Shown: positions 35,469-45,421, counted from the stretch's first letter. The stretch is DNA of 64,000 bases from Rheinheimera texasensis DSM 17496 (GCF_000711985.1 NZ_JONU01000008.1:248001-312000); one strand, 5' to 3'. The notes: generated by a model not told the origin, from the letters alone. Numbers and translations are program-made.

Positions 35469-37071
35469 TTTACATCAAAAACTGGCGACGTTGCAGGGCT
35501 TATTACCTTCGCAGCGTCAATGGCTGGAGCGGCTGGTATTCCAGCTTGAATTTAATCCTTACCAGTTAATTTATCTGGTTGGCGGACCGGGTTCAGGTAA
35601 ATCGACCCTGACGCTGGCGATCGCTGATTTATTGTCCGATGAATTTAATCTGGCGTTGTTAAAGGTTGAACCTGAGCTTAGCGCCGGTAAAATCCGTCAA
35701 CATTTGCTGGAACAATGGTTTGGCCATGGCATCGTCACAGATAAGCCCTTACTGAGTCTGATTGGTGATCGCGAAAGCCGGCAGCCGCTGGCTTTAATTC
35801 TTGATCAGGCCGATGATTTACCGCCGGAATTATGGGCGGAACTCGCCGATGTGCCATGCCTGGTGATTGCAGCTGCGGAACAGGCTGACGCTCATGCTGA
35901 ACTGAATCTGCCACTGGCACCTGTGACGATGGAAGATGCCGAGATTCTGCTGGCCGATACTGCCTTCAGTACCCTGACTATTGCCGAACGGTTGGCACAG
36001 GCGCAAGGCAATTTGCATGTGCTGCTCAATCCACAACTGACAGCAAAGGCCGCCCGGCCAACCCATACCACAGTGCAAACTGCTTCAATCGCCGGCCCTT
36101 TGTGGGTGTTTACCGTCGGGATGGCGATTATCGTTGGTGTTGTGGTGTTTTGGTTCTGGACTGAACGCCAGCTGCAGCAAGGGCCTGCCATTGGCACGCT
36201 CACTTATCTGCCCGAAGAGCAGGAAGTTGCCACTGTGGTCGCTAACGTGAAAGAGGCTCCGCCGCCGCCGCCGGCCGAAAAAGCCGTCGTTGAGCAGTTA
36301 GTCAATCAATTGGAAAAGGCTGAGCGCGGGACTGCTGAAGTGAAAGGGTTGGAAAAGCCTGTTGATTTCACTGAACAGAATGTCAGCTCCATGCCAGTGA
36401 CTGAGACGGAAAATCCGTCGGTAAGCCCTGTGGCTGAACCGACAGTACGGGCCGAAAATTCTCCTGAGCCTTTGGCAGAACCCCTGCAGCAGGCATCATC
36501 TTCGAACAGCGAGCAGCAAACGGAAGCTGTGGTCCCTGCATCGGTCGAAAAACCTGCGACAGCTGAAGCTGAATCGGACGACTTAGCTGCCGAAATCAGT
36601 GCCGACAGCTCCACTCCAGTCACAACATTGCCAGCAGAAGCGACAGTTGAAGCGGAAATGGCGGCAGAAACTCAAGCCCCGGCCAAAGCTGTGGTCAGCG
36701 AGCCGGTGGAGGATTTAGCCGCTGAAGCCTCACAAGAATTGCAAAGTGTCACCACTACGACCAGCAAACCAAGTGGTGGTTATCGTTATACTGAGTCTGA
36801 GTTACTATCGTTGTCAGGTGCGCAGTTTGCGCTGCAGCTGGTGGTGTTTTCTAATGATTCTGCGTTACAGAGTTTCCGCCAGACGTACGCCAATCTGCAA
36901 ACTTATACGTATGAACGCACCAAAGATGGCAAACGCCAGTTAGTGGTGGTGATGGCGCCATTTGCAGACGCCGCAGCCGCCAGGAAGCAGGCGGCGCAGC
37001 TGCCGGCTCCGTTGCAGCAAGGCTTCGCCAAGCCGCTCAGCGATATCCATAGTGAAATCAGTACTAACTAG
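35461..37071 (+). CDS. damX: SPOR-domain division protein DamX
   Basis: A 536-residue protein with an unusual design conserved in DamX: an N-terminal ATPase-like domain with Walker A GGPGSGKST (41-49), a membrane helix (about 213-233, WVFTVGMAIIVGVVVFWFW), a long acidic Ala/Glu/Thr-rich periplasmic linker (about 240-440), and a C-terminal SPOR domain (about 450-530) that targets septal peptidoglycan. Role in cell division is known from E. coli. The start ATG (35461) lies inside aroB; a further upstream start at 35449 lacks support. dam begins 12 bases after the stop. Confidence 0.9.
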   Translation: MADLHQKLATLQGLLPSQRQWLERLVFQLEFNPYQLIYLVGGPGSGKSTLTLAIADLLSDEFNLALLKVEPELSAGKIRQHLLEQWFGHGIVTDKPLLSLIGDRESRQPLALILDQADDLPPELWAELADVPCLVIAAAEQADAHAELNLPLAPVTMEDAEILLADTAFSTLTIAERLAQAQGNLHVLLNPQLTAKAARPTHTTVQTASIAGPLWVFTVGMAIIVGVVVFWFWTERQLQQGPAIGTLTYLPEEQEVATVVANVKEAPPPPPAEKAVVEQLVNQLEKAERGTAEVKGLEKPVDFTEQNVSSMPVTETENPSVSPVAEPTVRAENSPEPLAEPLQQASSSNSEQQTEAVVPASVEKPATAEAESDDLAAEISADSSTPVTTLPAEATVEAEMAAETQAPAKAVVSEPVEDLAAEASQELQSVTTTTSKPSGGYRYTESELLSLSGAQFALQLVVFSNDSALQSFRQTYANLQTYTYERTKDGKRQLVVVMAPFADAAAARKQAAQLPAPLQQGFAKPLSDIHSEISTN

Positions 37072-37083
37072 TGGGTAGCTGCG

Positions 37084-37920
37084 TTGACTAAAGCCGTAAA
37101 AGTTGTCAAACAACGCGCTTTCCTGAAATGGGCAGGCGGTAAATACAATCTGGCGGAGGCTATTCGCCAGCATTTGCCGGAAGGCGACTTGCTGGTGGAG
37201 CCCTTTGTTGGCGCAGGCTCCGTATTCCTCAATACTGACTATCCGGCTTATTTACTCAATGATATCAACGCTGATCTGATTGGTTTGTATCGTTTATTGC
37301 AAACGAAGCCGGATATGCTGATCCGCGCAGCCCAGCAGTTTTTCAGCGCGCAAAATAATGATAAAGAACGTTATCTGCAATTACGTCAGCAGTTTAATCA
37401 AAGTGCAGATCCGCTGGAGCGTTCACTGCTGTTTTTGTATCTGAACCGGCATTGTTTTAATGGCCTTTGCCGCTATAACCAGTCCGGATTGTTTAACGTG
37501 CCTTTTGGTAAATACAAAAAGCCTTATTTCCCGGAAGCGGAATTATGGCGATTTGCCGAAAAAGCGCAAAAAGCTGAATTTACCTGCCTGAGTTATCCGG
37601 AACTCTTTGCGCGCCTGCCCAAGCCGCCGACGGTGATTTATTGCGATCCGCCTTATGTGCCGTTATCGAAAACGGCCAGTTTTACTTCGTATGCCAAAAA
37701 CAGTTTCACCTTTGATGATCAGGCTGAGCTGGCGAATCTGGCCGAAGCAGCACAGGCTGCTGGTCATACGGTGGTGATTAGTAATCATGACACGCCGCTG
37801 ACCCGAAAAATCTATGCCGGCGCTGAGCTTGATTCAATACAGGTGGGTCGTTCAATCAGCCAGAAGGGCAGTAGTCGCGGCAAAGTGGCCGAATTATTTG
37901 CCATCTACCGGCAGAAATGA
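37084..37920 (+). CDS. dam: DNA adenine methylase
   Basis: A 278-residue N6-adenine methyltransferase for GATC sites. FLKWAGGKYNLAEAI is motif X, VEPFVGAGSVFLNTD motif I (SAM binding), and YCDPPYVPLS motif IV (catalytic DPPY). Near-complete agreement with E. coli Dam, including RSISQKGSSRGKVAELFAIY at the C-terminus. The start is a TTG at 37084 with GGGTAG upstream; no ATG exists before the conserved domain. Dam methylation serves mismatch repair and replication control. It ends the aroK-aroB-damX-dam group; the next genes are on the other strand. Confidence 0.96.
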   Translation: MTKAVKVVKQRAFLKWAGGKYNLAEAIRQHLPEGDLLVEPFVGAGSVFLNTDYPAYLLNDINADLIGLYRLLQTKPDMLIRAAQQFFSAQNNDKERYLQLRQQFNQSADPLERSLLFLYLNRHCFNGLCRYNQSGLFNVPFGKYKKPYFPEAELWRFAEKAQKAEFTCLSYPELFARLPKPPTVIYCDPPYVPLSKTASFTSYAKNSFTFDDQAELANLAEAAQAAGHTVVISNHDTPLTRKIYAGAELDSIQVGRSISQKGSSRGKVAELFAIYRQK

Positions 37921-37924
37921 CAGC

Positions 37925-38119
37925 TCATGCCAACACAACCCGCACAATAAGTATCAGAGCCAGTACGAAGACAAATGTTACCGCCACACCGGCGATAATG
38001 TAGGGTAGTGGGCTTTGAGTCTGGAAGTCTTGCTGACGTTGTTGTTCGGATTGCACGCCAACAAAGGCGCCGAATACCGCTTTGAGGATTTGTCTGAGTC
38101 CGGGCTTCTGGCCTGTCAT
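37925..38119 (-). CDS. DUF2970 small membrane protein
   Basis: A 64-residue protein. The first part, GLRQILKAVFGAFVGVQSEQ, is the DUF2970 motif (a short amphipathic region with a conserved Ala-Phe-Phe/Gly-Val-Gln pattern), followed by QDF and one membrane helix (about 40-62). Function unknown; common in proteobacteria. The gene converges on dam with only four bases between the stops, and lies 15 bases after the next small gene on the same strand. Confidence 0.8.
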   Translation of the reverse strand: MTGQKPGLRQILKAVFGAFVGVQSEQQRQQDFQTQSPLPYIIAGVAVTFVFVLALILIVRVVLA

Positions 38120-38134
38120 CAGTTTGCTGCCCGG

Positions 38135-38416
38135 TTATTTATTTTCTTGCTGGCTATGCAGCCTGTTTAGTAATTCTAGTAAATCAATAAAATGGAATTG
38201 TGTGGAGCGGCTTTGGCCTTGGGCCCAGCCTAACCAGCTTTGTTGCGCAGTATGAGAACATTTCAGTTGCAAACTTTCGATGCCTGAATCAGTCACGATG
38301 CGCTGCTGCTGACAGCTCGCAATCACAGTTTCAGTTCCTGTCCACTGCGAAGCAGCAAAAGCAATCACCAGCGGCAACAGCAATAATGCGGATTTCACGA
38401 GCGTTTTTTGTTTCAT
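38135..38416 (-). CDS. Small exported or membrane-anchored protein of unknown function
   Basis: A 93-residue protein that I do not recognise. The N-terminus MKQKTLVKSALLLLPLVIAFAAS looks like a signal peptide or anchor. The remainder has two cysteines (ASCQQQ and LKCSH), which could form a disulphide, and no known motif. An alternative ATG four codons upstream (38428) is possible. It is probably co-transcribed with the DUF2970 gene. The upstream terminator of the porin gene (38476-38506) separates it from that gene, so a promoter should lie in 38417-38475. Confidence 0.55.
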   Translation of the reverse strand: MKQKTLVKSALLLLPLVIAFAASQWTGTETVIASCQQQRIVTDSGIESLQLKCSHTAQQSWLGWAQGQSRSTQFHFIDLLELLNRLHSQQENK

Positions 38417-38475
38417 TACTTCATCCATGCCAAGTTAGCTGGTCGATTTTACGTCAGTGTAGAATTTGCCGCAAC

Positions 38476-38506
38476 AAAAAAACCGGCGGCCAAAAGGCTG
38501 CCGGTT
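38476..38506 (-). terminator. Intrinsic terminator of the TorF-like porin gene
   Basis: On the minus strand AACCGGCAGCC (38506-38496), loop TTTT, GGCCGCCGGTT (38491-38481) with one G-U pair, then a T run (complement of the A tract 38476-38482). It ends transcription coming from the porin gene. Confidence 0.8.
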
Positions 38507-38555
38507 TGGGTGTGGACAAAGGCTGTTTTTATTATGATGTTTTATCTTTCTGTTT

Positions 38556-39311
38556 TCAGAAAGTCTTGCTCAAACTCAGCACTAAGCGGCCATCACACAG
38601 ATTGCAGCCCGCACTGCCTTCGATATTGGTTGAAGCAAACTTCAGCTGAAGCGCTGAACCTAAAACGGTAGTACCCAGACCGACACTCCAGTCGAGATAT
38701 GCATCACCCCGTAACGGGCCGGCAGCGACAAAAGTATTGTACTGTGCATTATCTTCAAATTGGTTCTGACCCAAGTGTAATAACAGGCTCAGGCTGTCGT
38801 GCAGTACATAAGTGTAATCGGCGGATAAGTAATAATATTCGTTTACACCAGTACCAAAATAGTCGTCAGAATAAGCAAAGCCGAGGACTAAGTCTTTATA
38901 AATCAGCTTTGTGTAGAATTCATTGAAGTTAAATTGGTCAGTTTCGTTATCGCCGTTTGGATAGCGGTACTGCATGGCGCCGACATCAATAGTCCAGTCA
39001 TCATTCAGCTTACCGGTCCAGCCAGCCAGAATGTCCAGCTCCATTGAACCGTTACCAAATTTGATATTGGAACCCCAGGTCGACAGATAAAAACCTGAGT
39101 CAGCTGTCAGCGTCATACCGCCCTGTAACGCCATCCCTTCATTGGTTTGAGAGATACCGCGGAATAAATAATCGGATACGTAACCGACGTTACCGGTCAG
39201 TGCGACCGCTTGTGCCGAACCTGCAAAACAGCTGGCGACTAATACTGCGATAGCGCCCAGTTTTTTTCCCTGCTTCAACGAACTTGTTGTTTTAGTTGCC
39301 ATTGTTTTCAT
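38556..39311 (-). CDS. TorF-family putative outer membrane porin
   Basis: A 251-residue beta-barrel protein. Signal peptide with GAIAVLVASCFAGSAQA, then VALTGNVGYVSDYLFRGISQT, which is the hallmark start of the TorF/Gcw_chp family (YVSDY-x-FRG), repeated aromatic strands, and a C-terminal Phe (LSLSKTF) as expected for BAM substrates. No transport substrate is established. ATG at 39311 is chosen because AGGG lies 8 bases upstream; a longer frame to 39365 and a second ATG at 39302 are alternatives. A TATAAT sequence on the minus strand at 39382-39377 may be its -10 element. Confidence 0.85.
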   Translation of the reverse strand: MKTMATKTTSSLKQGKKLGAIAVLVASCFAGSAQAVALTGNVGYVSDYLFRGISQTNEGMALQGGMTLTADSGFYLSTWGSNIKFGNGSMELDILAGWTGKLNDDWTIDVGAMQYRYPNGDNETDQFNFNEFYTKLIYKDLVLGFAYSDDYFGTGVNEYYYLSADYTYVLHDSLSLLLHLGQNQFEDNAQYNTFVAAGPLRGDAYLDWSVGLGTTVLGSALQLKFASTNIEGSAGCNLCDGRLVLSLSKTF

Positions 39312-39580
39312 TTGCTTTGCCCTTATCTGTAATGGTCGAAGAAGGTAATTCCATTTCTGTGCCATCAGTGAAAGTTATTATATTTCAACAAGATAGACTT
39401 TATTGTTTTATTCTGCCAGCCGTGGATGAGCAATAATGGTGCAGCCTTGCCTGTTTTTTGGGCGCTTTGCCGGCTGTCTTTGCAGTAAAGCGGCTGCGCT
39501 GTAAAGCGAAATCGGCTACAGTGACGGCTTTGTGGCAAGCGTTGTGACATTGCGCGGACTTTATGGGAAAGGAGAGACGA

Positions 39581-40258
39581 ATGTTACCATTTTGGATTGC
39601 ACCATCAATTTTATCGGCAGATTTAGCCCGCCTTGGCGATGACGTGGCCCGTGTGCTGGCGGCTGGTGCCGATGTGGTGCACTTTGATGTGATGGATAAC
39701 CATTATGTGCCTAATCTGACCTTTGGCCCGATGTTATGCCAAGCGCTGCGTAACTACGGCATTACCGCACCGATTGATGTGCATCTGATGGTGGAGCCCG
39801 TCGACAGTCTGGTGCCACAATTTGCCAAAGCCGGTGCATCCATCATCACCTTTCACCCTGAAGCCTCGCGCCATGTTGACCGTACTTTGCAGCTGATTAA
39901 AGACGAAGGCTGCCAGGCCGGTTTAGTGTTTAATCCGGCAACGCCTTTGAGTTATCTCGATTATGTACTGGATAAAGTCGATGTGGTGCTGCTGATGTCC
40001 GTTAACCCTGGCTTTGGCGGTCAGAGTTTTATTCCGGCCACTTTAGACAAACTGCGCCAGGCCCGGCAGCTCATCGACCAAAGTGGCCGTCAAATCCGGC
40101 TGGAAGTGGACGGCGGCGTTAAAACCGACAATATCGCCGCCATTGCGGCAGCTGGTGCTGACATGTTTGTTGCCGGCTCGGCTATTTTCAGTCAGCCTGA
40201 CTATCAGCAAGTGATTGCTGCGATGCGTGCTGAACTGGCTACAGTACGGCCGCTGTGA
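39581..40258 (+). CDS. rpe: Ribulose-phosphate 3-epimerase
   Basis: A 225-residue TIM-barrel enzyme interconverting ribulose 5-phosphate and xylulose 5-phosphate (pentose phosphate pathway). [54 protein letters not shown] and [10 protein letters not shown] hold the metal ligands and catalytic acids. ATG at 39581 follows GGAGA; the start at 39563 would run through that site. In E. coli gph lies between rpe and trpS; here trpS follows directly after 104 bases. Confidence 0.97.
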   Translation: MLPFWIAPSILSADLARLGDDVARVLAAGADVVHFDVMDNHYVPNLTFGPMLCQALRNYGITAPIDVHLMVEPVDSLVPQFAKAGASIITFHPEASRHVDRTLQLIKDEGCQAGLVFNPATPLSYLDYVLDKVDVVLLMSVNPGFGGQSFIPATLDKLRQARQLIDQSGRQIRLEVDGGVKTDNIAAIAAAGADMFVAGSAIFSQPDYQQVIAAMRAELATVRPL

Positions 40259-40362
40259 CGAGTCCGCGTGCAAGGCGTGGCAAAGCCGCATGAAGCGGTT
40301 ATAATCGGCGCAATTTTTTTGTTCGGACTGCAGGGCAGTTCACATTCAGGATCTCAGATTTC

Positions 40363-41376
40363 ATGCAGAAGACTTCGGCCAAACCTATCGTATTATCCGG
40401 CGCCCAGCCGTCCGGTCAGCTGACTATCGGTAATTATCTTGGTGCGCTGCGCCAGTGGGACCGGATGCAAGACGACTATGATTGTCTGTATTGCATTGTG
40501 GATTTACATGCGATCACGGTGCGGCAGGAACCGGCCGCCCTGCGCAGTGCATCACTGGATTCATTAGCTTTATATCTGGCCTGTGGCATTGACCCAAAAC
40601 GTTCCGCCGTATTTATGCAATCGCATGTGCCGGAACACAGCCAGCTGGCCTGGGTACTGAACTGCTATACCCAGTTTGGTGAACTGAGCCGGATGACGCA
40701 ATTTAAAGACAAATCTGAGCGTCACAATAACAACGTCAATGCCGGTCTTTTTACCTATCCGGTACTAATGGCTGCCGACATTCTGCTATATCAGGCCAAT
40801 CAGGTGCCGGTCGGCCATGACCAGAAACAACATCTGGAACTGGCGCGAGACGTGGCGATGCGCTTTAACGCTCTGCATGGCGACATTTTTACTGTACCAG
40901 AACCATATATACCGCCAGTTGCGGCCCGCGTGATGAGCCTGCAGGAGCCGACCAAGAAGATGTCAAAATCGGATGAAAATCCGTGGAACTTCGTCGGTTT
41001 GCTGGAAGATCCAAAGATGATCAGCAAAAAGTTCAAGAAGGCCATGACCGATTCGGAAGATCCGCCACGGGTGTATTTTGATATCGACAACAAACCAGGC
41101 GTGGCTAACCTGCTGAGCATCTTATCCGGCGTTACTAATAAATCTGTTGAAACGCTGGTCAACGAATACGAAGGTAAGATGTATGGCCACCTCAAAGGTG
41201 ATGTGGCGGATGCGGTGATTGCATTGCTGGAACCGGTTCAGCAGCGTTTCCATGAACTGCGCAACGACCAGGCCACTTTAACGCAAGTGATGCAGGCCGG
41301 TGCTGCTGAAGCGCGCCGTCGTGCTGCTGCGACGTTGTCGAAGGTCAATGAAGCCGTAGGTTTTGTGCTGCCTTAA
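40363..41376 (+). CDS. trpS: Tryptophanyl-tRNA synthetase
   Basis: A 337-residue class I aminoacyl-tRNA synthetase. [20 protein letters not shown] carries the HIGH-equivalent TIGN, and [11 protein letters not shown] the KMSKS loop. [22 protein letters not shown] is the tryptophan site region. Length and motifs are those of the single-copy bacterial enzyme. It is followed 20 bases on by a terminator shared with the converging unknown gene. Confidence 0.97.
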   Translation: MQKTSAKPIVLSGAQPSGQLTIGNYLGALRQWDRMQDDYDCLYCIVDLHAITVRQEPAALRSASLDSLALYLACGIDPKRSAVFMQSHVPEHSQLAWVLNCYTQFGELSRMTQFKDKSERHNNNVNAGLFTYPVLMAADILLYQANQVPVGHDQKQHLELARDVAMRFNALHGDIFTVPEPYIPPVAARVMSLQEPTKKMSKSDENPWNFVGLLEDPKMISKKFKKAMTDSEDPPRVYFDIDNKPGVANLLSILSGVTNKSVETLVNEYEGKMYGHLKGDVADAVIALLEPVQQRFHELRNDQATLTQVMQAGAAEARRRAAATLSKVNEAVGFVLP

Positions 41377-41395
41377 TCGATAAGATGAAAAACGC

Positions 41396-41418
41396 AAAAG
41401 CCCCCTCGCGGGGCTTTT
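41396..41418. terminator. Bidirectional terminator between trpS and the converging gene
   Basis: AAAAGCCCC (41396-41404), loop CTCGC, GGGGCTTTT (41410-41418). The A and T flanks give a T tail on both strands. Confidence 0.85.
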
Positions 41419-41443
41419 GTATTTCTGTACTAAGCCAGTTTGT

Positions 41444-42928
41444 TTACAAATAGGCTTTGCTAAAAGCTTCTTTCGATTCTTTGATATAAGACCGGGCTTT
41501 CTTCGCGTGATTCTCCCAGGCGGCTTTGTCGGCGGCGTCGCTGAACGGGTTTTGTTCCGGTGCAATAGAGCGCTCAAAGCGGTCGTAAAAGGTCAGGGCT
41601 GCTGCCGTGACCTGATTAAAACGCTCCTTATATTCCTGCACGCTTTCGAGCTGTTCCGAGGTTTTTAGCAGATACTGCACCAGTTCGGTATTTTGCTCGC
41701 GGTCGTGCAGTTGCTGCGCATGATTGGCAACATTTGCTGCAATTTCGCTGCTGATGGCGGCGCGTATGCCGTCTTCTTTACTCATCACCCGGCCAAAGTT
41801 TTCCTGAGTACGGGCCAGGCCTGCATGCTGAATATATCCACGCAGCTGTTTGTCCAAATCCTTGCGGTAGCTTTCTACCAGCTTTTGCATAGCGCCAAGC
41901 TCATTGTCCAGCGCATTGACCTGCTGAAGTTCTTTTTCCAGCTCGTTGAGGAAACGCTCGGCGTTTTCATAAATCTTCAGGCCGTTTTGTTCAGCGAATT
42001 TGCGGTCTTTGCGGCTTAAATCCGCGTTTTCATAGTTGGACTTATCAAAAGCCGCCGCCAGAAAAGATTTAAAGGGTTCGGCAAATGCGGCATAAGCACC
42101 ACCGGTCACCACACTCAGAGTTGCAGTTGCCAGATCGCCAAAGGGTTTCACCATCGAAGTCAGCCGTGCCTGCTGCAACGGTGAAGACACGCGTTTGGTG
42201 TCACTGATAATGTTGCGAAACGAGGCATACGCCATTGGATTTGACATCTTGTTGCGTTCTGAGCTGGCCAGCACCAGCGTAATGCTGGCATAAATCGCAT
42301 TCGCGTATTCCAGATACTGGCGCTGAGTCTCGAGCTGCGCGGCGTAATTCTGCCCTAAGCTTTTAAACTGTTCCGCCTGCAGCTCCGGGTTTTTGTTTTG
42401 CTTCAGCCGGTCCAGAATACCGCTGACGATGCGTTGCTCGTTTTTCTGCAACGCTACATCGAGCCCAATCCGTTCGATGCTGACATCATCGAGTGCAATA
42501 CCGCCATTGCTGCTTTCAATGTCTAAGCGGATAAATTTGCGGCCAGGGTCATCAATGGAGATGCGGTGCGCCAGATAATCGGCACTACTGGCCGACATTT
42601 CAATCAGGCCAATCTGTTGCCAGGGGGCATCGGCTTTTAACGAGGCGGAACTTAAGATATTGATGCGATAACTGGTATAGGCGTTTTCCGGTTTGACCCA
42701 AAACTCCAGCATGCCAGGTTCTGTGATCAGGGAGGGTGTCACCAGACTGGCGCTTCCCCGGCTGCAAAACAGCGCCTGTTGCCCGCTACGGGCCAGTTCA
42801 TGCTGCAACTGACAGCCATTTAAGATGTTCCAACTGCTGTTACCTTCAAAATCAGCTTTAAACACCGGTTGTGCCAGTACACTACCGGCGAATGCCACAG
42901 AACTCAGGAACAGGGGGAGTACACGCAT
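41444..42928 (-). CDS. Exported two-domain protein of unknown function
   Basis: A 494-residue protein that I do not recognise. The start ATG at 42928 has GAGGATAAT just upstream and gives a clear signal peptide (MRVLPLFLSSVAFAGSVLAQ); a longer frame to 43132 lacks these. After the signal there is a beta-rich domain (about 22-160) with FKADFEGNSSWNILNG, FWVKPEN and FIRLDIESSNGGIALDDVSI, the pattern of a jelly-roll carbohydrate-binding or MAM/lamin-G-like fold ending in a DDVSI strand. The rest (about 165-494) is predicted almost wholly helical and charged, with coiled-coil-like stretches (EKELQQVNALDNELGAMQKL). A short non-polar stretch occurs at about 265-290. Periplasmic or surface location is likely; the role is unknown. 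It has no operon partner. Confidence 0.75.
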   Translation of the reverse strand: MRVLPLFLSSVAFAGSVLAQPVFKADFEGNSSWNILNGCQLQHELARSGQQALFCSRGSASLVTPSLITEPGMLEFWVKPENAYTSYRINILSSASLKADAPWQQIGLIEMSASSADYLAHRISIDDPGRKFIRLDIESSNGGIALDDVSIERIGLDVALQKNEQRIVSGILDRLKQNKNPELQAEQFKSLGQNYAAQLETQRQYLEYANAIYASITLVLASSERNKMSNPMAYASFRNIISDTKRVSSPLQQARLTSMVKPFGDLATATLSVVTGGAYAAFAEPFKSFLAAAFDKSNYENADLSRKDRKFAEQNGLKIYENAERFLNELEKELQQVNALDNELGAMQKLVESYRKDLDKQLRGYIQHAGLARTQENFGRVMSKEDGIRAAISSEIAANVANHAQQLHDREQNTELVQYLLKTSEQLESVQEYKERFNQVTAAALTFYDRFERSIAPEQNPFSDAADKAAWENHAKKARSYIKESKEAFSKAYL

Positions 42929-43076
42929 ATTATCCTCAATCAGGCCAAAGGGTGGCGCCAAGCTGCAGGCTGCCAGCTGCAGACTGTACCAAAGCTGAAT
43001 CAAAGCAGCCAGAAGCGCTTGTAGCGCATTGGCTTCTAATAGGGAAAAGAGGCTGCGCCGACCTCTGGCGGCTGCG

Positions 43077-43105
43077 TTGACATAATCCGGCGAACCCGAT
43101 AGAAC
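43077..43105 (+). promoter_or_regulatory. Probable cstA promoter
   Basis: TTGACA (43077-43082), 17-base spacer, TAGAAC (43100-43105). A start near 43112 gives a leader of about 43 bases before the cstA ATG. No clear CRP site was seen upstream. Confidence 0.5.
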
Positions 43106-43154
43106 AGAAGGATAAAAATCAAACAAAAACAAAAACTTTCAGACGGGGACAATA

Positions 43155-45245
43155 ATGACAACACCTATTACTCCACAAGGCTGGCCACAGCGTCTGCTCT
43201 GGCTCGGCATTGCCATCACCGGGGCTTCCGCTGCCGGTGGTATTGCGCTGAACCGGGGCGAATCTATCAATGCGATTTGGTTTATTGTTGCCGCTATTTG
43301 TACTTATTTGATTGGTTACCGCTTTTACAGTGCCTGGGTAGGTGCCCGGGTGCTGATGTTAGATGAAACCCGCGCCACGCCAGCCGAGCGCCTCGCCGAT
43401 GGCCGCGATTATGTGCCGACCAACCGCTGGGTTGTGTTTGGTCACCATTTTGCGGCTATAGCCGGCCCAGGCCCGTTGATTGGCCCGACATTGGCGGCGC
43501 AGTTTGGTTATCTGCCAGGCACGCTGTGGATTCTGGTCGGCAGTGTGCTGGCCGGTTGTGTGCAGGATATGGTGATCCTGTTTTGTTCGATGCGCCGCGA
43601 TGGCAGGAGTCTCGGCCAGATGGCGCGGGACGAACTTGGCCCAATTGGCGGTTTCGCCGCTTTGCTGGCGACTTTCCTGATTATGATCATTCTGATTGCG
43701 GTGCTGGGTCTGGTTGTCGTGAATGCGATGAAGCATTCGCCCTGGGCAACTTCCACTGTAGCGGCCACTATTCCGATCGCAGTGTTTATCGGCCTTTATA
43801 TGCGCTATTTACGGCCGGGGCGGGTGCTGGAAGGCTCGTTATTGGGTGTGATTTTGTTACTGTTGTCGGTCGGTGCCGGTGGTTGGGTCGATCAACAAGC
43901 TGGCATACGGGAGTGGTTTAACCATCCAGGATTGCCACTGGCCTTTGCCGTGATTGGTTATGGCCTGCTTGCTGCGATTTTGCCGGTGTGGCTGCTGTTG
44001 GCACCACGCGATTATCTGTCGACCTTTATGAAGCTTGGCACAGTGATTTTGTTAGCGGTGGCGATTGTCATTCTGCAACCGGAAATTAAGATGCCGGCGC
44101 TGACCCAGTTTATTGATGGCACTGGCCCTATCTTTGCCGGTAGCCTGTTTCCTTTTGTTTTTATCACCATCGCCTGCGGCGCTATTTCTGGCTTTCATTC
44201 GTTGATCTCCAGCGGCACCACGCCCAAGCTGCTGGAAAATGAACGCGACATCCGCATGGTGGGTTACGGCGGTATGGCGCTGGAATCCTTTGTCGCCATC
44301 ATGGCGTTGATTGCGGCTTGTGTATTAGAACCCGGCGTTTATTTTGCGATCAACAGCCCGGCCGGTATTGTAGGTGCGACGCCGGAAGTGGCTGTTGCGA
44401 CCATCAGTAGCTGGGGTTTCCCGGTGACTGTGGAGCAAATGAATCAGCTGGCGGCGACGATGGGCGAAGCCACCTTATTTGCCCGGACCGGTGGCGCGCC
44501 ATCGTTGGCTGTAGGGATGGCCAGTATTTTCGCTTCGGCTTTTGGTGAGCATCTGCTCGCCATGTGGTATCACTTCGCCATTATGTTTGAAGCAGTTTTT
44601 ATCCTGACGACGCTGGACGCAGGCACCCGCGTTGGCCGTTTTATGCTGCAGGATATGCTGGGGAATTTCTCGCCGCGTCTTGGGCAAACCAGCTGGTATC
44701 CGTCTGTCGTGCTGACATCGTCGCTGGTCGTGGCCGGCTGGGGGTATTTCCTCTATATCGGCGTGATAGACCCCAATGGTGGCGTGAATATTCTCTGGCC
44801 TTTATTTGGTATTTCCAATCAGCTGCTGGCTGCGATTGCACTGACCGTTGCCACATCTATCCTGATTAAAACTGGTCGCATCAAATACTTGTGGGTTACT
44901 GCGTTGCCGCTGTGTTGGTTGCTGATTCTGACGACCACAGCAGTGTATGAGAAAATCAGTAGTGCTGACCCACGTATCGGCTTTTTTGCTGCCGCCAATG
45001 ACTTGCAACACAAGCTCGACGCCGGGTTGTTAGCGCCAGAAAAAGCTGCAGTGGCACCCCAGCTGATTTTTAATCAGCAGCTGGATGCCTGGCTCGCGAT
45101 GTTGTTTGTCGTGCTGTTGTATCTGGTGGTGGGCGATATGCTCAGAATGACCTGGCGGCGTCAGCGTGGGCTCAGTATTCTGCCGTCATCTGAAACACCA
45201 TACATTTCCAATAAACCTCTCCCGGTGAATGGAGTAAGCCAGTGA
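43155..45245 (+). CDS. cstA: CstA-family pyruvate/peptide transporter
   Basis: A 696-residue inner membrane transporter with many helices. The N-terminal half contains the CstA signature ([20 protein letters not shown] followed by [20 protein letters not shown]) and the C-terminal domain has [21 protein letters not shown]. coli CstA and its paralogue BtsT take up pyruvate, and CstA is induced on carbon starvation; substrate here is inferred from family. ATG at 43155 follows GGGGAC. The last base pairs overlap the start of a ybdD gene (GTGA), the same pairing as in E. coli cstA-ybdD and btsT-yjiX. Confidence 0.93.
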   Translation: MTTPITPQGWPQRLLWLGIAITGASAAGGIALNRGESINAIWFIVAAICTYLIGYRFYSAWVGARVLMLDETRATPAERLADGRDYVPTNRWVVFGHHFAAIAGPGPLIGPTLAAQFGYLPGTLWILVGSVLAGCVQDMVILFCSMRRDGRSLGQMARDELGPIGGFAALLATFLIMIILIAVLGLVVVNAMKHSPWATSTVAATIPIAVFIGLYMRYLRPGRVLEGSLLGVILLLLSVGAGGWVDQQAGIREWFNHPGLPLAFAVIGYGLLAAILPVWLLLAPRDYLSTFMKLGTVILLAVAIVILQPEIKMPALTQFIDGTGPIFAGSLFPFVFITIACGAISGFHSLISSGTTPKLLENERDIRMVGYGGMALESFVAIMALIAACVLEPGVYFAINSPAGIVGATPEVAVATISSWGFPVTVEQMNQLAATMGEATLFARTGGAPSLAVGMASIFASAFGEHLLAMWYHFAIMFEAVFILTTLDAGTRVGRFMLQDMLGNFSPRLGQTSWYPSVVLTSSLVVAGWGYFLYIGVIDPNGGVNILWPLFGISNQLLAAIALTVATSILIKTGRIKYLWVTALPLCWLLILTTTAVYEKISSADPRIGFFAAANDLQHKLDAGLLAPEKAAVAPQLIFNQQLDAWLAMLFVVLLYLVVGDMLRMTWRRQRGLSILPSSETPYISNKPLPVNGVSQ

Positions 45246-45421
45246 AACATTTCATAAAAACATGCTGGGCACTGCTGCGGCAGTTGTCCGGTGACGATGC
45301 CTACGAGCGTTATTTACGGCATCAGGCGCTGGAACATCCGGGCGAGGAGCCGCTGGATCGCAAAAGTTTTTTCCAGCGCGAACAAGAGCGGAAATGGAAT
45401 GGCGTAAAACGTTGTTGCTGA
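45242..45421 (+). CDS. ybdD: YbdD/YjiX family small protein (DUF466)
   Basis: A 59-residue protein translated from a GTG at 45242 that overlaps the cstA stop; GGAG lies seven bases upstream. It reads [20 protein letters not shown] and then [20 protein letters not shown], and ends GVKRCC. The core Y-x3-Y/L-x-H-x5-HP-x5-(F)-x3-RE plus a C-terminal Cys-Cys is the DUF466 pattern of YbdD and YjiX. These small proteins accompany CstA/BtsT transporters and are thought to assist pyruvate uptake. The gene is easily missed because of its length and GTG start. Confidence 0.9.
   Translation: MKHFIKTCWALLRQLSGDDAYERYLRHQALEHPGEEPLDRKSFFQREQERKWNGVKRCC

Noticed and set aside
42929-43132. 68-residue N-terminal extension of the exported unknown protein
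   Set aside because: The internal ATG at 42928 has a strong ribosome binding site and begins a clean signal peptide.
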